A DNA stretch of 64,000 nucleotides from contig CM041783.1 of the NCBI GenBank assembly GCA_023374045.1, positions 92,787,298 to 92,851,297 on the forward strand, written 5' to 3'. Shown piece after piece: positions 31,813 to 45,100 of this stretch. The notes beneath the pieces are model-generated. The model did not search any database. It had not been told where the DNA came from and was given only the letters and a program-made list of their open reading frames with translations. Source of the stretch: Limonium bicolor. Its lineage: Eukaryota; Streptophyta; Magnoliopsida; Caryophyllales; Plumbaginaceae. Within the stretch, counting starts at the first letter, position 1. Each line of letters opens with the position of its first letter. A program made the position numbers and the translations under genes.

Positions 31813-33346
31813 GCCCCCAAGGGTCTCAGCACCTTTGCTGGTATGGTAATCCCGCAGCCCACATGCTACCGGGCCACGCACAACTAATTGTCGTCTTAGC
31901 ATGCGGTTGATTATATTTATATCATGCATGCAACTGTAAACACACAACACACAACATTTCGCCTCAATGGGCTCAATAAACGGATAATACATCCTTATTT
32001 GTTAAGTCACTCATGGTATTCATTATCCCTAGAGTGTTTCTCCTCTAATGGAGCTACTTCCTTAATAGACGACAACTACCCATTAATCGGGTTACCCTTA
32101 AACGCCTCTTATCACAAACTGGGATTCATATCCATGATCCACATACTCCACATTTTACAACATATAACCTGCATCACATAACAAAACATAACAACACTTT
32201 TCACGTTTCGACGTGCACATAATAACATCGCAATAGAAATTGCATTACAACAACATCACATAACATAACGGGAACGGTCCTCTTAGGAACCGACCCAAAC
32301 ATTGTTAATTCACTGGTGAGCCTAGAGAATGATGTCACCCTCATGATAAGCTCGTTATACAACAACAACACTCATTACCGTCCTAATAGTCGGACGAGTA
32401 ACTTAAGTTAAGATGGTTCGGGTTTGGTGGCCTGAACACACCACACAAACACATGTTCCCCCTAAACCGATCATAAGTCAGAATAACTAAGCTTTGGAAT
32501 AAGCTAATGGGAGATCATAACCCGTGAGGGAAACAACCATAACAGAGAGAAGGGTAAGGCTAAGAAGGATACCCACTCCCAAACAACGCGCGACCGGCCA
32601 AACCGGATTCCTCACCACTGTTAGTACATACTTACTTTTAGATATTAGTTAGAACCCCACTATGGAGCCTATCACATAACAACACTTACTGTATTACAAC
32701 TGGGTTAAACATACAAGGGAGATCCCTACATTCACACACACATATCACACATTTATCACACGCATAGCCGTGGTTAGAACGTCCCATGGTACGGGTCGTT
32801 TAATCCGAATACCGAACTCTCATGTGATCCTAGACTCAGTTAACTAAGGTTAACACTTCCGAGGTTAAATGGTATCGGAGTAGAACACGCCACATAAATG
32901 AATTACTGTAAACTCATTACATGTTTTATCTTACAACGTGGCAAACATACAGAAAAACACATTGGCATACAAGCCGGTGTAATCCGGTAGGACACAGGTT
33001 GCAAGAAAACCATACCTGTCACCGGAGTCCACTTTATCGTGTCCACTTATGTTCCTCGAGCAATTCTCGAACAACTGATAACATTACATGCACTTTTATT
33101 AACATCGGGGTAACATGATTGTTTAAAGTCTAATGCTTATAACTTATCCCCGTTAATTTAGTTATATAACTTCCCATTTTAACTTGTTTTACTTTTACAT
33201 TTTAATACAATTTTTCCTCCACTAAATCACCATTATAACTTACTTAACATGTCCTTAACAATCTTATAACATCATTACTTAATAATCACCATTTTTAGAC
33301 AACTTTTCCTAACCTTATACAACATTTTTGGCCCATACAGTGGCCC

Positions 33347-33593
33347 GTCCGAACTGTGTCCGGACTTCCCAAGTTCGGACGCAAGTCGAGACTCAAAACT
33401 GAAAACAGACGCCTGTCCGAACTTGTGTCCGGACTTCGGAAGTTCGGACATGGGTCGAGAAAATTTCAAAGTAGAAGCAGGTATGTCCGAACTTGTGTCC
33501 GGACTTCCCAAGGTCGGACACAAGTCGAGACTCTGAAAATTTTTACGCAACAGGGCCTATCCGAACGTCCATGTCCGGACGGATGTTCGGACA
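33347..33593 (-). repeat. GTCCGAAC/GTTCGGAC hairpin array in 3' LTR of element E
   Basis: Four units joined by GTCGAG-containing spacers. Each has GTCCGAAC, CTTGTGTCCGGACTT, and AGTTCGGAC words that can pair with each other. Same content as 54449-54695 and closely similar to units in element B. Confidence 0.85.
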
Positions 33594-35245
33594 AGGCAAA
33601 ACACTCATTTTCCAAGCCTTTAAACACTTAACCACTTTCCACCAAAATCTCTAACACGTATAGTATTTCCTCCTTAGGTTTCTAAGTGGTGTTTCATGCC
33701 TATTGTAACCATTATACCATAATATTTCTTCTCCATTTGAACATCCACTCTTAAGCATCTTTTCTTACCACTAAATGCCTTATACCATCCTTGTAGTCCT
33801 TTTACAAGTTCATTCCTTCTCGTTGTTTTCCCAAAGTTTGCCTAAGCCCTAGAACAACTCTGAAATAACTTTGGTGTATCCCAAAACACTCATTTGTTTC
33901 CTAGAACTTCCAAGACAATGTCTAAATCCTTGTAGCACTCTAAACACCTTAATACATGCTTTCTTCCCTAGTAAAACATTTAATCATTCTCAACACTTCC
34001 AAACTCACCAAAACTCTTTTTAAACACTTAGAACTTCTTATACATCATCTAAATTTTGCCATAGGTTCTCTTAGCACAATGTCATACCAAAACACATTGT
34101 TTTTCACCATAAAACATTCAAGAACACCTAAAATCCATCAAGAGTATTCTCACACTCAAACACTTAGGTTTTCACCCTTTTACAACCAAAAACACTTAAT
34201 CACTTAATGCACATTCCTTACACATAAACATATTGTTTTTCCTTCATTAATCATCCAAGACACTCATCTTCACAAAGAATGTTCTTTACACACATCTAAA
34301 TTCTCAAACTACACTACATCACAATATAGTGCATAAACTTAAATTGCTTGGCACTTAGGCCCTTAAATAACATGGCTCTTAGGCCCTTAAATTGCATAAA
34401 CCTTAAACACTGAACTTCCACATAATATATTGCCTTTAACCTACAAATACACTCAACATCACACATGCCCCTAAATAGTTTCCTTGAGAGCATTTTACTA
34501 GGTCATTCACCATTGGCTCCTTAGGTATTTTATTAAGCAAATCAAGCTCATTTTTCCTAAGGCATTTAAACTACATTGAGATAGTTTGTTTACCTCTTTT
34601 CCTCTCAAACTTCTTTCTTGTTTCCTTGAACCGAAAATCAGCAAGGAGTTTGATCACTTGTCAACTTTCTAATCAATATACATATAAGGGTAATGAGCTT
34701 AAGAATTCACACTTAAACTCATATACAAACCCTAGTTTAACATAAGTGTTTTAATACACTAAAATGATATTTACCTTTGAATTTGAAAGAGAACTTGAAT
34801 ATGTAACAAGAGAGGACTCTTCCTTGTCCTTTGAAGATTGAAATGGTGCTATGAAAGAACAAGAGAAGACACCATCAAAGGTGATTCTCGGTTACACACA
34901 AAAACAAGAGGGAATGTTGTTTTTCTTTGATTTTCCTAACCTTGAAGCAAAGGAGAATGTCAAGGCATGAAAAGATGAGCTCAAGCTCCAACAATGGTGA
35001 ATCTTCATGGAACCGAAATGGAGTTCTTGAATATTTGAAAAGACAAGATTGTAGAGCTTTACTAAACTAAGAGGATGGTGGTCTTAGTTTTTGATTTGGC
35101 AAAGGGAGCTAGGAGATATAAAGGTTCAAAGCTTGAAGATGGTGTTTGTGCTGTAGCTTCACCGAAGAAGAAGGGAGGAGAAGATTGAAGACCATGTGAA
35201 ATGAGAAGGAAGGAGGGAAATGAGGAGGAAGCTTACTTTTGGAGA

Positions 35246-35253
35246 TATTTATA
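35246..35253 (-). promoter_or_regulatory. TATA box of element E 3' LTR
   Basis: TATAAATA on the minus strand, in the same context at 56347-56354. The hairpin array lies about 1.6 kb downstream, so it would be within the transcript. Confidence 0.6.
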
Positions 35254-36043
35254 CTTAAAGTAAATAGTAACCTTGCTTTATTACTTTTCTTGTTTATTTG
35301 ATTGGTCAAGTGTGGTGAGTCACACATGAAAAACCGGCCCCTTAATGTTTTAGGCCAAGTCATGGTCTTTGTTGACCAATTAACTTACTTATATTGACTT
35401 ATGTCATAAACTAGCATTTTTTTGTTACTATTCACAAAAACAAGGCACATTCTTGTGAAATTTTTGATTTCCCATTGATTTAGACCTCCAAATGTGATAT
35501 TAAGTAGTACACATGTTAATTAAAGAGTAATGATGGACATTTAGCCATTCAAAACTCATTTACAAGACAATTTTTCAGAAACGTGCTTTAAGACTCCTTA
35601 AAGCACTTTTTGTGTTTTAACTTGTTTTCCAGCTTGGTTTTCTTTGGTAATTGATTTAATATGTTCATTAACATATTTATGAGGTATAGGTATGACCATT
35701 AGGTCTTATACAGATTTATCCCAAGCTTAGAGCACATTTTTGCTCTTATTGACTTTATGGTATTTTCTTGTGTTTTGTTTGGTTTAACTGTCTACCAAAG
35801 TTTCCTAAGGACTTAATTAGCCTTATTACATCATAATTGAATATTATTAAGTCTTGGTAGGCTCTTTGGGTCCTAACCAAATTCACTCCAAGCTTAAAGC
35901 ATGTTTTTGCTCAAACTGTATCTTAGTGCTTTATTGCATTTTACTATGGTTTAAATTGTTCACTAATGTTTCTGAGGCACTTTTTAGCCTTTACATACCA
36001 TAGTTTAATATTTAAACCACATATCAAGGTTTGGGGTATTTCA

Positions 36044-36060
36044 ATCTACCCCCTTAAAAG
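36044..36060 (-). other. Polypurine tract of element E
   Basis: Minus strand CTTTTAAGGGGGTAGAT directly before the LTR start; such a tract is common before LTRs of plant chromovirus-type Gypsy elements. Confidence 0.8.
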
Positions 36061-36113
36061 AACTTCGTCCTTGAAGTTTTCACTTCCCACACATCTTGGA
36101 TTAGAATACGGGG
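36061..36113 (-). other. Internal stub of element E next to the polypurine tract
   Basis: Short piece of the E interior between the polypurine tract and solo LTR F. It includes AACTTCAAGGACGAAGTTC on the minus strand, a stretch usual at the end of pol in related elements. It resumes at 47802 on the other side of F. Confidence 0.65.
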
Positions 36114-36118
36114 ATTAC
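36114..36118. repeat. Left target-site duplication of solo LTR F (ATTAC)
   Basis: ATTAC before TGAAATACCCC, matched at 47797-47801. Confidence 0.9.
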
Positions 36119-38358
36119 TGAAATACCCCAAACCTTAATATGTTAATTAACTATGTAATTATAATTTTCTAAGGCTAATTAAGTCCTTAAGATCATTGGT
36201 GAAGAAAAAAAAACCAAAAAGAAAAGAAAATGCGTAAAAGACATAAAACGTGAAAACGCATATTTAATTATTTTAGGAGGCATATAACCTTCACAAGGGT
36301 TATAAATATATTTTTATACCCTAATTACATACTAAGAACATGAGGGAAAAATTCCGGAAGAAAACGGATCCAAATAATGCGATAAAACGCTAACGGAGTA
36401 CTAAAGCGCGTTTTTTTCGAGAAAACCCGAAAACGTGACTTTAAACAGTCAAATGACCCCGTAAAAAATTATAGTTTATCATATAACTATAAATAAACAT
36501 TAATGGGAGTATAATGACCATTAAAATTAAATAAACAAGAAATTCCGGAAAACGGGCCCGGTTAGTAAATAGTGCTAAACCGGGTAAAATGACGAGCATT
36601 TTCTGTAAAAAAACGAAAAACGCTCCAGCTTGTAATAATTAAGTGGGCCGGTTTTTAATTGTGAGACAGCCCTCTCACACACCTAATAAGCTAGAAAAAA
36701 AAGGAAAAGAAAGAAAGAAAAGTAAAAGGAGCCCCCACCCTCTCTCTCCTCTCATTTCTCTCTTTCCTTTTCTCTTTCCTCCCTCTCTTTCTTCCCAGCC
36801 GGCTCCATCTTCTCCCCCAAGCTGTCGATTTCTCTCCTTCCTCTCCAATGGCTACTCCAACTTCAATGCCATGCCCAAGCTTCATACAAGCTCCAATCAC
36901 AAAAATAATTACATATTCTTCATCTCCTCATCGTTCTCTATCAATCTCTCTTTTCAAAATTCAAAAAGGATGAACTTCATCCACATGGGTTTTCCCCATT
37001 TGAAGAGAAATTGACATCAAAAGGAAGCTTGGAGTCTTCTCTTTCAAATAAGGTAAAAAGGTTCCAAGAAAAACTCATTTTCTCCATCTTTCTTTGTTGG
37101 CCGATTTTGCCCAACCTCATACCTTGTTTTTCTTCTTGTTCTTGAGCTCCAAATTGACCCTTCAATGGTGGAGTAGTTTCCCTCTTGATTCAAGGGTGAG
37201 AATCCCTCTTAAAAGCTTCAAAAAGGTAAACCCTAACTTTGTGTTCTAGCCTTTGATTGAATTAAGATATTCCAAGGGTTTAGATAATTAATTGGGTATG
37301 TTTATGTGTTCTTGGATGTTGGGATGGAGTTTGGAAACTCCATACCCTCTTAACCAATTTTGGAGAAGATGAGGAGCAAGAGATGAATTAAGGAGGCTTG
37401 TGAAATTAAGTGGTTCAAGAGTATGACATGAGGAACAAGTGTGAACCGAGGAACGTGAGAACACCGGTAAAGTAATTCCCCACGGTGACAGGTATGGTTT
37501 TCTTGCAACCTGTGTCCTACCGTATTACACCGGCTTGTATGCCAATGTGTTTTTCTGTGTGTTTGCCACCTTGCAAGATAAAGCATGAAATGAGTTTACA
37601 GTAATTCATTATTGTGGCGTAATTAATTCCGATACCGCTTAACCTTAGTTATGTGTTAAATAATAGTTTACCGACTTTAGGTTCACATAAGAGATCGGTA
37701 TTCGGAATAAACGTCCCAACCCATGGGAACGTTCTAACTACGGCTATCCGTGCGTTAGTGTATGTTGTGGTTAAAGTGTGATGTATGTGACTTGTTTAAT
37801 ATGTTGTTGTTGTTGTTGAATACTGTTATCCGTGTTGTCGAAATGGGATATGAATCCCCTTGTGTGTCTAACCGAGTTAGTAACACTATGTGATGTATGT
37901 ATGTGATAAGTTCCATAAGGGAACCCTTAACTAATAAGTATATGTATGTATGGAGAGGAATCCGGTTGTCCCGGTCGCGCGTATTGTTTGGGAGTTAATA
38001 TATATATATATGTGAATTAACTCCCATCCTGTTATGTTAGGGTTGTTTTCCTTCATTGGATTTCGACCTCCCACTAGCTTAGCCAAAGCTTACCTACCCG
38101 ACCTCCACATCGGACTATGAGGGAAATTATGTACAATGTTGGTAGGGTGTTGAAGCCTAAGTTCGCTTCGACTCCCTCTTTGTTATGTTACGGTTGTTCT
38201 TCCTCCTTGAATTACAACCACCCACAAGCTTAACCAAGGCTTACCTACCTCATCACTATTGGAGCTAGGGGGAAATTGTGTATGTTGTGTACGGTCCTAT
38301 ATGAGGCCCCCACTCAAGTAAAGAAAATGTATGTTGTGGTGCTCGGGCTTATATCACC

Positions 38359-38363
38359 CCGGC
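38359..38363. repeat. Left target-site duplication of element D (CCGGC)
   Basis: Five bases before the LTR, matched at 47157-47161 with a 5-base offset from the canonical LTR end. Confidence 0.55.
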
Positions 38364-38793
38364 TGTGAGCCTCGATTTTAAACCCTATCCTATGTGGATT
38401 AAGTTGAATGGGATCTAGTCGGGTTTTAGGTCCACTTATAACCTAAGATTAATAACTATGTCATAAAAACATTAATTATTAAAACCTAAGCTAGCTCACT
38501 GGAACCTATTATGAGTCGCCACCTAATTTTAACCTAGATCAAATTAGGAAAGGAGAGTTCGGGTTCGGGGGCTTGATATTCGACTTATTTAGGGTTCAAT
38601 TACTTTCATTACCCTTCCTAGGTCGTTTTTCCTCTACTTGGTTTATTTACGGCTTATTACGAGTCGTTTTAACCTAAGTGCGCGAGCTTCTGCTTTTTTT
38701 GTGTTTTTTAGCATTTTTTGACAGAAAGTTAAAGTGAACTTAAAAGCTACCTAAACTAGGGTTTCGGAGGCAGAATTAGGTCAAATTTTTATG

Positions 38794-39060
38794 CCGTCCG
38801 TGGCCACGGACCTAATGTCCGAACCCACGGACCCTAGTTAACCTATATGAAAATAAAAGTCGAATTAAACAGAAAACAGAAAGTTGTAAAGTCCGGGGCC
38901 ACGGACAGGACGTCCGTGGGCCCGGACATTATTAGAAAAACCTAAATTTTTAAAATTTAAAAATCTCGCCGCCGTCCGTGGGCGTCCGGGCTTACGGACA
39001 AGGAGTCCGGGACCCCGGACATGACGTCCGTGGGTGCGGACCGCCCTCGGACGGCGGCGT
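38794..39060 (-). repeat. GTCCGTGG/CCACGGAC hairpin array in 3' LTR of element D
   Basis: About six GTCCG words alternate with CGGAC words: CCGTCCGTGGCCACGGAC is a near-perfect palindrome at the left end, then CCACGGACAGGACGTCCGTGG, and others. Loops are short. Located about 0.6-0.8 kb downstream of the TATA box in element sense. Confidence 0.85.
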
Positions 39061-39635
39061 TAAGGCTGTTCCCGAAGGTGTTTTCGACTCAAATTTTATG
39101 GGTGTGTAGCCTGAAAGATGTACAAGACGTTAGTGATTTAAAGTTTTCAATTTGTGTTCGAATTAAGCACGAAACTTAGTAAACAAGTTATTGGACAGAA
39201 GCTTAAACAAATAGCAATACAGAAGCGTACGAAGGTTAGTTTGAGCCCAAAATTTGACAGAGAGCTAATAAGTTCGTGGGAAATTAGAAAAGTTGAGTTG
39301 CAACCTGTTTTACCTTCGAATTCAAGGTGATTCTTCACACCGGGATTCGTCGAGTGCTTCGTTGATGGCAGACCCGAAAGGATTTCGAACCAAGCTTCTG
39401 GTTGTTGGTTTTTCTTGCTGTTCTTCACGTTTTGGTGGTGTTTTTGTGAGGTTTTGATGACTATTGATGCTTTGGGGATTGGAAAACGTGTTTAGATGGT
39501 GATTTCGGGGGATTTTCGGTATGATTTGGGTGGCCGGGTGTTGGAAAACGTGAGAGAGAGTGAGGAGGCTGTGTTTTCTGATTCTCTAGGGTTCTTCAGC
39601 ATATGAGGTCCTTCTTTTATCCAAAAACCTATCCC

Positions 39636-39643
39636 CTTATATA
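39636..39643 (-). promoter_or_regulatory. TATA box of element D 3' LTR
   Basis: TATATAAG on the minus strand, conserved at 46635-46642 in the 5' LTR. Confidence 0.6.
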
Positions 39644-40160
39644 GACTTTCTTAAAGATAAAGAAAATCTAGTAAAAGTAAGATTTTTCGATATTTTAGTT
39701 AAGTGACTTCCCAAAGGAATTTTGCTGTGAAATTTTAACCACGTGTCAAGGATGGATATTATGAATTTTCTGAGGTGGAACCTAATTTTTTTGAATATTG
39801 GAATATTTTTAAATTGAATTTCTCGTCAGATTCAGTCAGAAATTGCTAGAAAATTATTGGAATTTCAAAAAATCAAAATTCCAACGCCATTATGCTTAAA
39901 ATGTCATCCTCTATCATGGGTTAAAATATCAAAGCGTTTCAAGCTGATTTGGGCATCCTTTGGAGGAGAGAGAAAGCTTACAAGAGGTCTTAGGAGCCTT
40001 TAAAGATTACCAAAACGCCCCTGAAAGTGACGAAGTTGCTCCCCATGCCATGGAACGTGCCGATCGGGCCGGGATCCCTCACCGCTTGATTAAAATGCCT
40101 CTCACAACACCAGTACCTCGTAGACCCTAACTAAGGGGTCAAAATTTTGGGTATAACAGA

Positions 40161-40172
40161 TTGCCCCCCGTC
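40161..40172 (-). other. Polypurine tract of element D
   Basis: Minus strand GACGGGGGGCAA directly before the 3' LTR, followed by TC and the LTR start. Confidence 0.7.
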
Positions 40173-40285
40173 AACTAGACTTTGTAATGAAAGTGAGAAG
40201 GCTAGTTGATGCCTGAGTGATACCCCAAAATTTCAAATGTTTCCAAGACCCTGCATGTTATCAGAAAACTGATAAGTTGTGTCGA

Positions 40286-40734
40286 GCTATTCGAAGGCGC
40301 TGACTACCTATAATGAATGAGATGATGTCAAACGATTCTAAGGCGTTGACTACCTATAATGAATGAGATGATGTCAAGCGATTCTAAGGCGTTGACTACC
40401 TATAATGAATGTGATGATGTCAAGCGATTCTAAGGTGTTGACTACCTATAACGAATGTGATGATGTCAAGCGATTCTAAGGCGTTGACTACCTATAATGA
40501 ATGTGATGATGTCAAGCGATTCTAAGGCGTTGACTACCTATAATGAATGTGATGATGTCAAGCGATTCTAAGGCGTTGACTACCTATAATGAATGTGATG
40601 ATGTCAAGCGATTCTAAGGCGTTGACTACCTATAATGAATGTGATGATGTCAAGCGATTCTAAGGCGTTGACTACCTATAATGAATGTGATGATGTCAAG
40701 CGATTCTAAGGCGTTGACTACCTATAATGATGAT
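40286..40734. repeat. 46-bp tandem repeat, about ten copies, in element D
   Basis: Nine full units start at 40321, 40367, 40413 and so on to 40689, each GATGATGTCAAGCGATTCTA then AGGCGTTGACTACCTATAATGAATGT, with a partial unit in front. Units are nearly identical, so the array is young or homogenised. Confidence 0.93.
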
Positions 40735-40769
40735 AGCTAGGCGGCATGCAAATGCAAAAATGCTGGAAT

Positions 40770-40830
40770 GGTAATGATGCTAATGATGCTGATGATGTTG
40801 ATGATGCTGATGATAATGCTGAGATGCTCG
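40770..40830. repeat. GAT/GCT trinucleotide repeat in element D
   Basis: GATGATGCTGATGATGTT-type repeat of about 55 bp. Short frames here are low complexity. Confidence 0.7.
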
Positions 40831-41154
40831 GATGCTTCTGGGGACCGAAACCCGTGCCAATGCTCCTGGCTGGACCCAATGTGGACTTATTGCCATCGCC
40901 CCCCAAGCCGGTGTGCAGGGATAACTCCTGGTAAAAACCTTGGGGACTTATTGCCATCGCCCACCATTCGTTGATCCCGAAAATAAGTTGACATCACAAA
41001 AGAGGATTTATTGCCATCACCTCGCCAACTTTTCTGTCGCCAGGTCTTGTGACGCGCCTGGATGATGCAACTAGGTCTTATGACGAGCCTAAGGGAATGT
41101 GACTAGGTCTTATGACGAGCCTAAAAATGTTTCTTCTACTCGGGTGAGTTCTGC

Positions 41155-41592
41155 TACTCTGGTGAGTTCTTCTACTCTGATGAGAATCTGTATCTCTGAA
41201 GAATCTGTATCTTCGGGGTGAGAATTTGTATCTCTGAAGAATCTGTATCTTCGGGTGAGAATCTGTATCTCTGAAGAATCCGTATCTTCTGGTGAGAATC
41301 TGTATCTCTGAAGAATCTGTATCTTCGGGTGAGAATCTGTATCTCTGAAGAATCTGTATCTTCTGGTGAGAATCTGTATCTCTGAAGAATCTGTATCTTC
41401 TGGTGAGAATCTGTATCTCTGAAGAATCTGTATCCTCGGGTGAGAATCTGTATCTCTGAAGAATCTGTATCCTCGGGTGAGAATCTGTATCTCTGAAGAA
41501 TCTGTATCTTCTGGTGAGAATCTGTATCTCTGAAGAATCTGTATCTTCTGGTGAGAATCTATATCTCTGAAGAATCTGTATCTTCGAGTTAT
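41155..41592. repeat. 37-bp tandem repeat in element D
   Basis: About eleven units of two related half-units: GAATCTGTATCTCTGAA and GAATCTGTATCTTCGGGTGA (or TCTGGTGA). Because 37 is not a multiple of 3, all three minus-strand frames are open in turn, which explains a 201-codon open frame with a periodic product. Confidence 0.92.
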
Positions 41593-41639
41593 GAAATGAT
41601 AATGGTTTCATGTAAAAGATTGTGATGAAAACTGATCGC

Positions 41640-41905
41640 TGGAGTGCCAAACATGGCATTGATGAGGGTTGAAAATCGTCCAATGCAAGGCATTGCTAGA
41701 ATGTGCGCCAAACGTGGCAGTGTTTAAAGAAAACAGTTCAAGACAAGAAATTGCTGACAGAGGTGCCAAACGTGGCAGTGTTTGAAGAAAATTGTTCAAG
41801 ACAAGAAATTGCTGGAAGATGTGCCAAACATGGAAATGATGAGAATTGAAAATTGTTTAAAGCAAGAAATTGTTGGAAAAAGTGCCAAACATGGCAATGC
41901 CTGGG
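41640..41905. repeat. ~60-bp degenerate tandem repeat in element D
   Basis: Four or five units with the words GTGCCAAACATGGCAATG and CAAGACAAGAAATTGCTGG. Each unit has an inner inverted repeat GCCAAACATGGC. Confidence 0.75.
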
Positions 41906-42069
41906 GAAAACCCTACTGAAAAAGGAAAGTGAAAGAATCACTTCCTGACTAAGAATTTCATATCTGCATTTTGTTTCTTAGAAGATGAATATGCCACCGG
42001 TGGAGTGTGTTTTCTTTTTTGTGGTGCTAAAGGCCTTTCAGTTGTGATAGGGCTTATGACGGGCCATAG

Positions 42070-42185
42070 AATTTAATGTGGAGGTGAAGGCTTTATGTGG
42101 GCCTGAAGTGTTTGATGTGGAGGTAGGGGCTTATGTGGGCCTGAGGTGTTTGATGTGGAGGTAAGGGCTTATGTGTGCCTTTGGT
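42070..42185. repeat. ~44-bp direct repeat in element D
   Basis: Three units around GTGGAGGTAGGGGCTTATGT and GGGCCTGAGGTGTTTGAT. Confidence 0.7.
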
Positions 42186-45100
42186 AGGATGGTGGTGCTC
42201 ATGCTTTGGGTTTCAATTGGTGTTGTCATGGCAATTGTTGGAACCAACAATTGCCCCCAGTATTTTTCCTTAGGACAATCTGAGTTAGAGCTCATGGCAA
42301 TTGATCGGAACGATCAATTGCCCCAGTGTTTTCTTTGATTAAACGCGCGAACAAGTCTCATCCTTACAAGGTCGAGGCTTATGCTTTGATGTGGTGCTTC
42401 CTAACCTACACTCGGCGTGTTTGGTGTTTGCACTCGTTTCTCACTTACGGTCACAACTTCTCAACCATTGAATTTGACATTTGTTAGATTTACGTGTTCA
42501 ACGTGTTACTTTCACATGATCAGATACACAACTACTAAGTCGGAAGTCTTTTGGGCTTATAACGTGGCTATGGGGTGTGGTGAATGACAATAGGACAATG
42601 GAGGAATGTTTAGGATATGTGGAGCTATAAGGGTGACCAAAGCTGCAACTTGCACCGTCTCTCGGACTTGTCTTCTTTGCCTTGAAGACGTTTGGCTACT
42701 TCGTGATGACTTCGCTTGTGAGCTTGGAACTTAGGACTTTTGAATTGTTCCTTGCATCTTCTCTCTTTCTTCTGATTTTGGATCACTTCGAGGCTTTCCA
42801 GATTTGCCTTTCTTTGAATCTCTTTTACCTCGGGGTTCTTGTGTTTCCCGATTTTGAACTTTGAGAGCTGTTTTTTATGTGAGCTCATTTGGATCCTGTG
42901 TCACTTCGGGACCATTTGCGGATCGTTTTGTCATGCTGGTAGCAGTTTTGCTTCCTTGGACTTATGAAGTTGCCGTCCAAAAGTCGGGCTCCTTGCTTCC
43001 TTTGGTCACCGGGTCGGTTATCCATCATTGGCTAGCTTGTTTGTGGAGCTTGTAGTGTTGTAAAAGAGGTCATACATGAAAGGCTCAGCGGGGGTGCCTA
43101 GGGTGTAATGTCAGGGTTCACAAGCTTTTTGGCTGTGTGGTGCTGTACCTAGGTGCTTCGTCATCCCTAATAGTTGTGTATCCGTTCATTGTTACTTTTC
43201 AAAGGTCTTAGCGTAAATTTACAAAATATCTCCTTCGGTTGGAGTTATGCCGTTTACCTTACCTTTGAATGTGGTCTCACCGGAGTCGTGTAAAAATGAC
43301 ACGCTCGTTCACTCATGGTTTTCCCGCTCAAGACACTCTCGTGAATTTCACTCAGAGACTAGTTCACACGTTTAAACAAAAGATTCAAAGACAATGATTC
43401 TAAACTCAGATTGCCCCCAGTATTGATTTGGGGTTCGTGACAACAGTTTGATAGATGTGGGCCTTGAACCTCATTGTGGGTTGTTTGGATATTATGTGGT
43501 GAGTTGTGTGGTTTGGTAAGGCATGCTCAAAATTCAGAAACAAAATACAAGTCTTTGTGTTCCATAGTCGGGAAATAATTAATTCATGAACCATTCAAAA
43601 GAAACTTGTGTGAAACAAAACCTTTTTTTGTGTTATCATTTAGACTTGAAAAAGTCATTCATTTGTGAACATGAGGAAGAAGATGATTCAACAAAATCGA
43701 TGCTTCTTATTAGTGGTTTGAAAACGATCATTCTTTGAAAAATATGAGAGGTGCATTTGAAATATGAATGTTATGGCAGGTTATGCAGTAGAATGCATGG
43801 GAACCCTAAAATTTCTGTTGAATCCGAATCCTGCTGAACCATCTGAGGTCGGCATGCTGAAGACTCGAGCTCTTGACCGCCGGGATGTCGCTAAGATGAT
43901 TGTGATCGACTTCTTCTTGGACTCTTAGTAGGCTCCACGAAGTACTTGAACTAGGAATGCCTATGGGCTATGTAGGAGGAACTAGGGCCTGAATCTCTTC
44001 CAAACTGAGAGTGAAGTGCATGGGCTAGAGTGATCCCTAGGTTAGAGCTGATGTGTGGGCCTGAATACCCTTAACGTGGAAGTGGAGCAAACGGGCCGAA
44101 GGAAGCCACATGGATTATGAATGGGCCTCTAGGCCGAGAGAGAAACCTTGAAGCCTAAGATTCGTTTGATGACCCTGTTGGGCCTTGAGGCCAGAAACTA
44201 GAATGAATGGGTTGCACAAACTATCTGGGATTCGAATGTTTTATGTTATGGGCCGAAATACTGGATTGAGAGCAAAGTTCGTGGGCCAAAACTATGAATT
44301 GGTCTGTGGGCCCAGATGAAGTGAGTTATGAATGCGGTACTCTGAATGTTTTCAGAATTTGACACCTGGGCCAGAATGTGTTTGGGCTAGAAATAGGGCG
44401 CATGGGCCGAAATGATTTTTAAACCATGTCCTCGATGTGAATTGGAATTTGGACCGAGTAGTTCTGATTGGGCCTAGAAGATGATACCTATATCTAGGAC
44501 TTTGGGCCAAAGCCCAAGTGGAAAGTCTTCCTGGACTAGAATAAACCTTGAAACGGAAAGGCCTGATGGATTTTCATGAACTGCTTGAGGTGGATTTGTT
44601 TTTCATGGGCCTAGAACTAAATGGATAATTCGAATTGGGCCAGAAGAGATATCACCTAAGTCTAAGCTTTTGGGTTGAAGCCCGAATGACTCACATATTA
44701 AACCAAACAGGACCTCTGGGCGGCAAACAAATAAAGCGGCCAATTCGGGCTGGGCTAGGTTAATGTAGGAGAAGTTCCTATCAATCTGTAGGCTGGGTAA
44801 TGGGCCGATCATACAAGCAAACAAGGCCTACACAAATTCAACATGTCCTCACTAGACGTTTAAATCCAAACGGGTATGGATCGATCCGGAGAGGTGCTTG
44901 GGGCATGGGCCCAGGTCACCTCAAAGGAATAGGGCTTGCACGCTATTCTCTTTGGGCTTCCCCACTTTTTTCACATCACCTGAAGGTGTGCATCTACGGT
45001 CGGGTCTTTGACTGACCAAACAATGGGCTAGGTAAGGACACTGCCAGGAAAACGCTTGGGGCTAAGGCCCAGGTATTAAGGGGATGTGGTTAGACGACAT

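Larger units (their letters stand above)
31813..36043 (-). repeat. 3' LTR of element E (4231 bp shown; remainder beyond element G)
   Basis: Begins TGAAATACCCCAAACC at 36043 on the minus strand. It matches 52928-57144 throughout. The last about 385 bp of the LTR are missing because element G is inserted at 31812/31813 and should be found left of G outside the window. Includes a TATA box (35246-35253) and a hairpin array (33347-33593). Confidence 0.88.
38364..40158 (-). repeat. 3' LTR of element D (1795 bp)
   Basis: On the minus strand starts TGTTATACCCAAAATTTTG and ends GGCTCACA. It matches 45363-47151. It has a TATA box at 39636-39643 (minus), a hairpin array at 38794-39060 and GAGTCGCCA at 38513-38521. 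Confidence 0.93.

Noticed and set aside
36643..37014. 123-codon plus-strand frame in solo LTR F
   Set aside because: Low-complexity Ser/Pro/Leu product from a CT-rich stretch; related stretches in E and J do not keep the frame.
41078..41683. 201-codon minus-strand open frame with a periodic protein product
   Set aside because: It is a by-product of the 37-bp tandem repeat, which is open in all three frames in turn. No start context or known motif.
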